NCBI GenBank assembly: GCA_016927965.1
Contig: JAFGLP010000108.1
Span: 1 to 6,158 of the forward strand
Source: Dehalococcoidia bacterium
GTDB taxonomy: Bacteria > Chloroflexota > Dehalococcoidia > GIF9 > UBA5629
Reading direction: 5' to 3'
Length of the DNA: 6,158 bases
Part shown: piece after piece, positions 5,898 through 6,158 of the stretch
Numbering within the stretch: position 1 is the stretch's first letter
How the letters are laid out: each line of letters opens with the position of its first letter
Program-made: the position numbers and the translations under genes
The notes under the pieces: model-generated
The model's input: only the letters and a program-made list of their open reading frames with translations
The model's database searches: none
What the model was told of the DNA's origin: nothing

Positions 5898-6158
5898 ATG
5901 ATTGAAGTGAAAAATCTCTTAAAAACATATGGACATGGTTCAAATGCAGTACATGCCTTAAAAGGGGTTGATTTAACAGTGTTAGAGGGTGAATTCGCCG
6001 CGATCATGGGCAGGAGCGGCTCCGGTAAATCGACACTTCTTCGGATACTTGGCCTGCTGGACCTGCCAAGCGGAGGACAAATCTCTATCGATGGGATCGA
6101 CGCTCTGAAACTTCATGAAAAAGACAGGGCAAAATTCAGGTTGGAGAGATTGGGATAT
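5898..6158 (+). CDS. ABC transporter ATP-binding protein (LolD/MacB type), 5' portion
   Basis: The first 87 residues are present; the gene runs off the window end. They show the start of a LolD/MacB-type ATPase: MIEVKNLLKTYG (1-12), HALKGVDLTV (19-28), EGEFAAIMG (30-38) and Walker A as GRSGSGKST (38-46), with Lys44 and Ser45 for phosphate and Mg contact. LGLLDLPSGGQISIDG (51-66) is the usual stretch leading to the Q-loop, which lies just past the edge, as do the signature motif and Walker B. Arg39 replaces the more common Pro in GPSGSGKST, a known variation. It begins 3 nt after the permease stop (TAA-TAC-ATG), so the two are almost certainly co-transcribed and translationally coupled. It should power the upstream permease from the cytoplasmic side. 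Confidence 0.93.
   Translation, partial: MIEVKNLLKTYGHGSNAVHALKGVDLTVLEGEFAAIMGRSGSGKSTLLRILGLLDLPSGGQISIDGIDALKLHEKDRAKFRLERLGY

Overview
The window looks like an ordinary piece of a bacterial chromosome: dense coding, short intergenic gaps, genes on both strands, recognisable sigma-70-like promoters and two strong Shine-Dalgarno sites. I see no phage genes, insertion sequences, CRISPR arrays, tRNA or rRNA. The gene mix (an ADP-forming acyl-CoA synthetase-type alpha subunit, a secernin-type C69 hydrolase, an M48 protease, and MarR next to a MacB/LolE-type ABC exporter) suits an anaerobic or syntrophic lineage such as Chloroflexota (Dehalococcoidia-like). That is a weak guess from gene content, because no taxonomic marker is present.

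Layout: (1) 1-207, the C-terminal end of an M48 (Ste24/HtpX-like) metalloprotease. (2) A 97-bp gap with a good promoter (TTGTCT-17-TATAAT). (3) 305-1729 (+), a complete alpha subunit of the NDP-forming acetyl/acyl-CoA synthetase type with its phospho-histidine motif, but no ATP-grasp beta partner beside it. (4) 1746-2513 (-), a classical short-chain dehydrogenase/reductase that converges on the previous gene with a 16-bp gap. (5) A divergent control region, 2514-2639, with a promoter facing each way and a perfect 13-bp dyad between them. (6) 2640-3944 (+), a bacterial secernin-family (peptidase C69) protein. (7) 3945-4033, a promoter region with a consensus TTGACA box and a dyad in its spacer. 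(8) 4034-4570 (+), a MarR-family repressor. (9) 4638-5894 (+), a MacB/LolE/FtsX-type ABC permease. (10) 5898-6158 (+), the start of its ATPase partner, cut by the window edge.

How they may work together: the synthetase alpha subunit and the SDR would fit acyl-CoA or alcohol/ketone metabolism, but they do not form an operon. The MarR gene and the permease-ATPase pair form a regulator-plus-exporter cassette. AT-rich dyads with the core TTGCA lie at the start of marR and in the promoter gap before the permease, which suggests that MarR controls both itself and the exporter. The most interesting items are this candidate MarR circuit with a possibly leaderless marR mRNA, the orphan synthetase alpha subunit, the secernin homologue of unknown role, and the dyad between the divergent SDR and secernin promoters. 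I found no clearly new multi-gene system.
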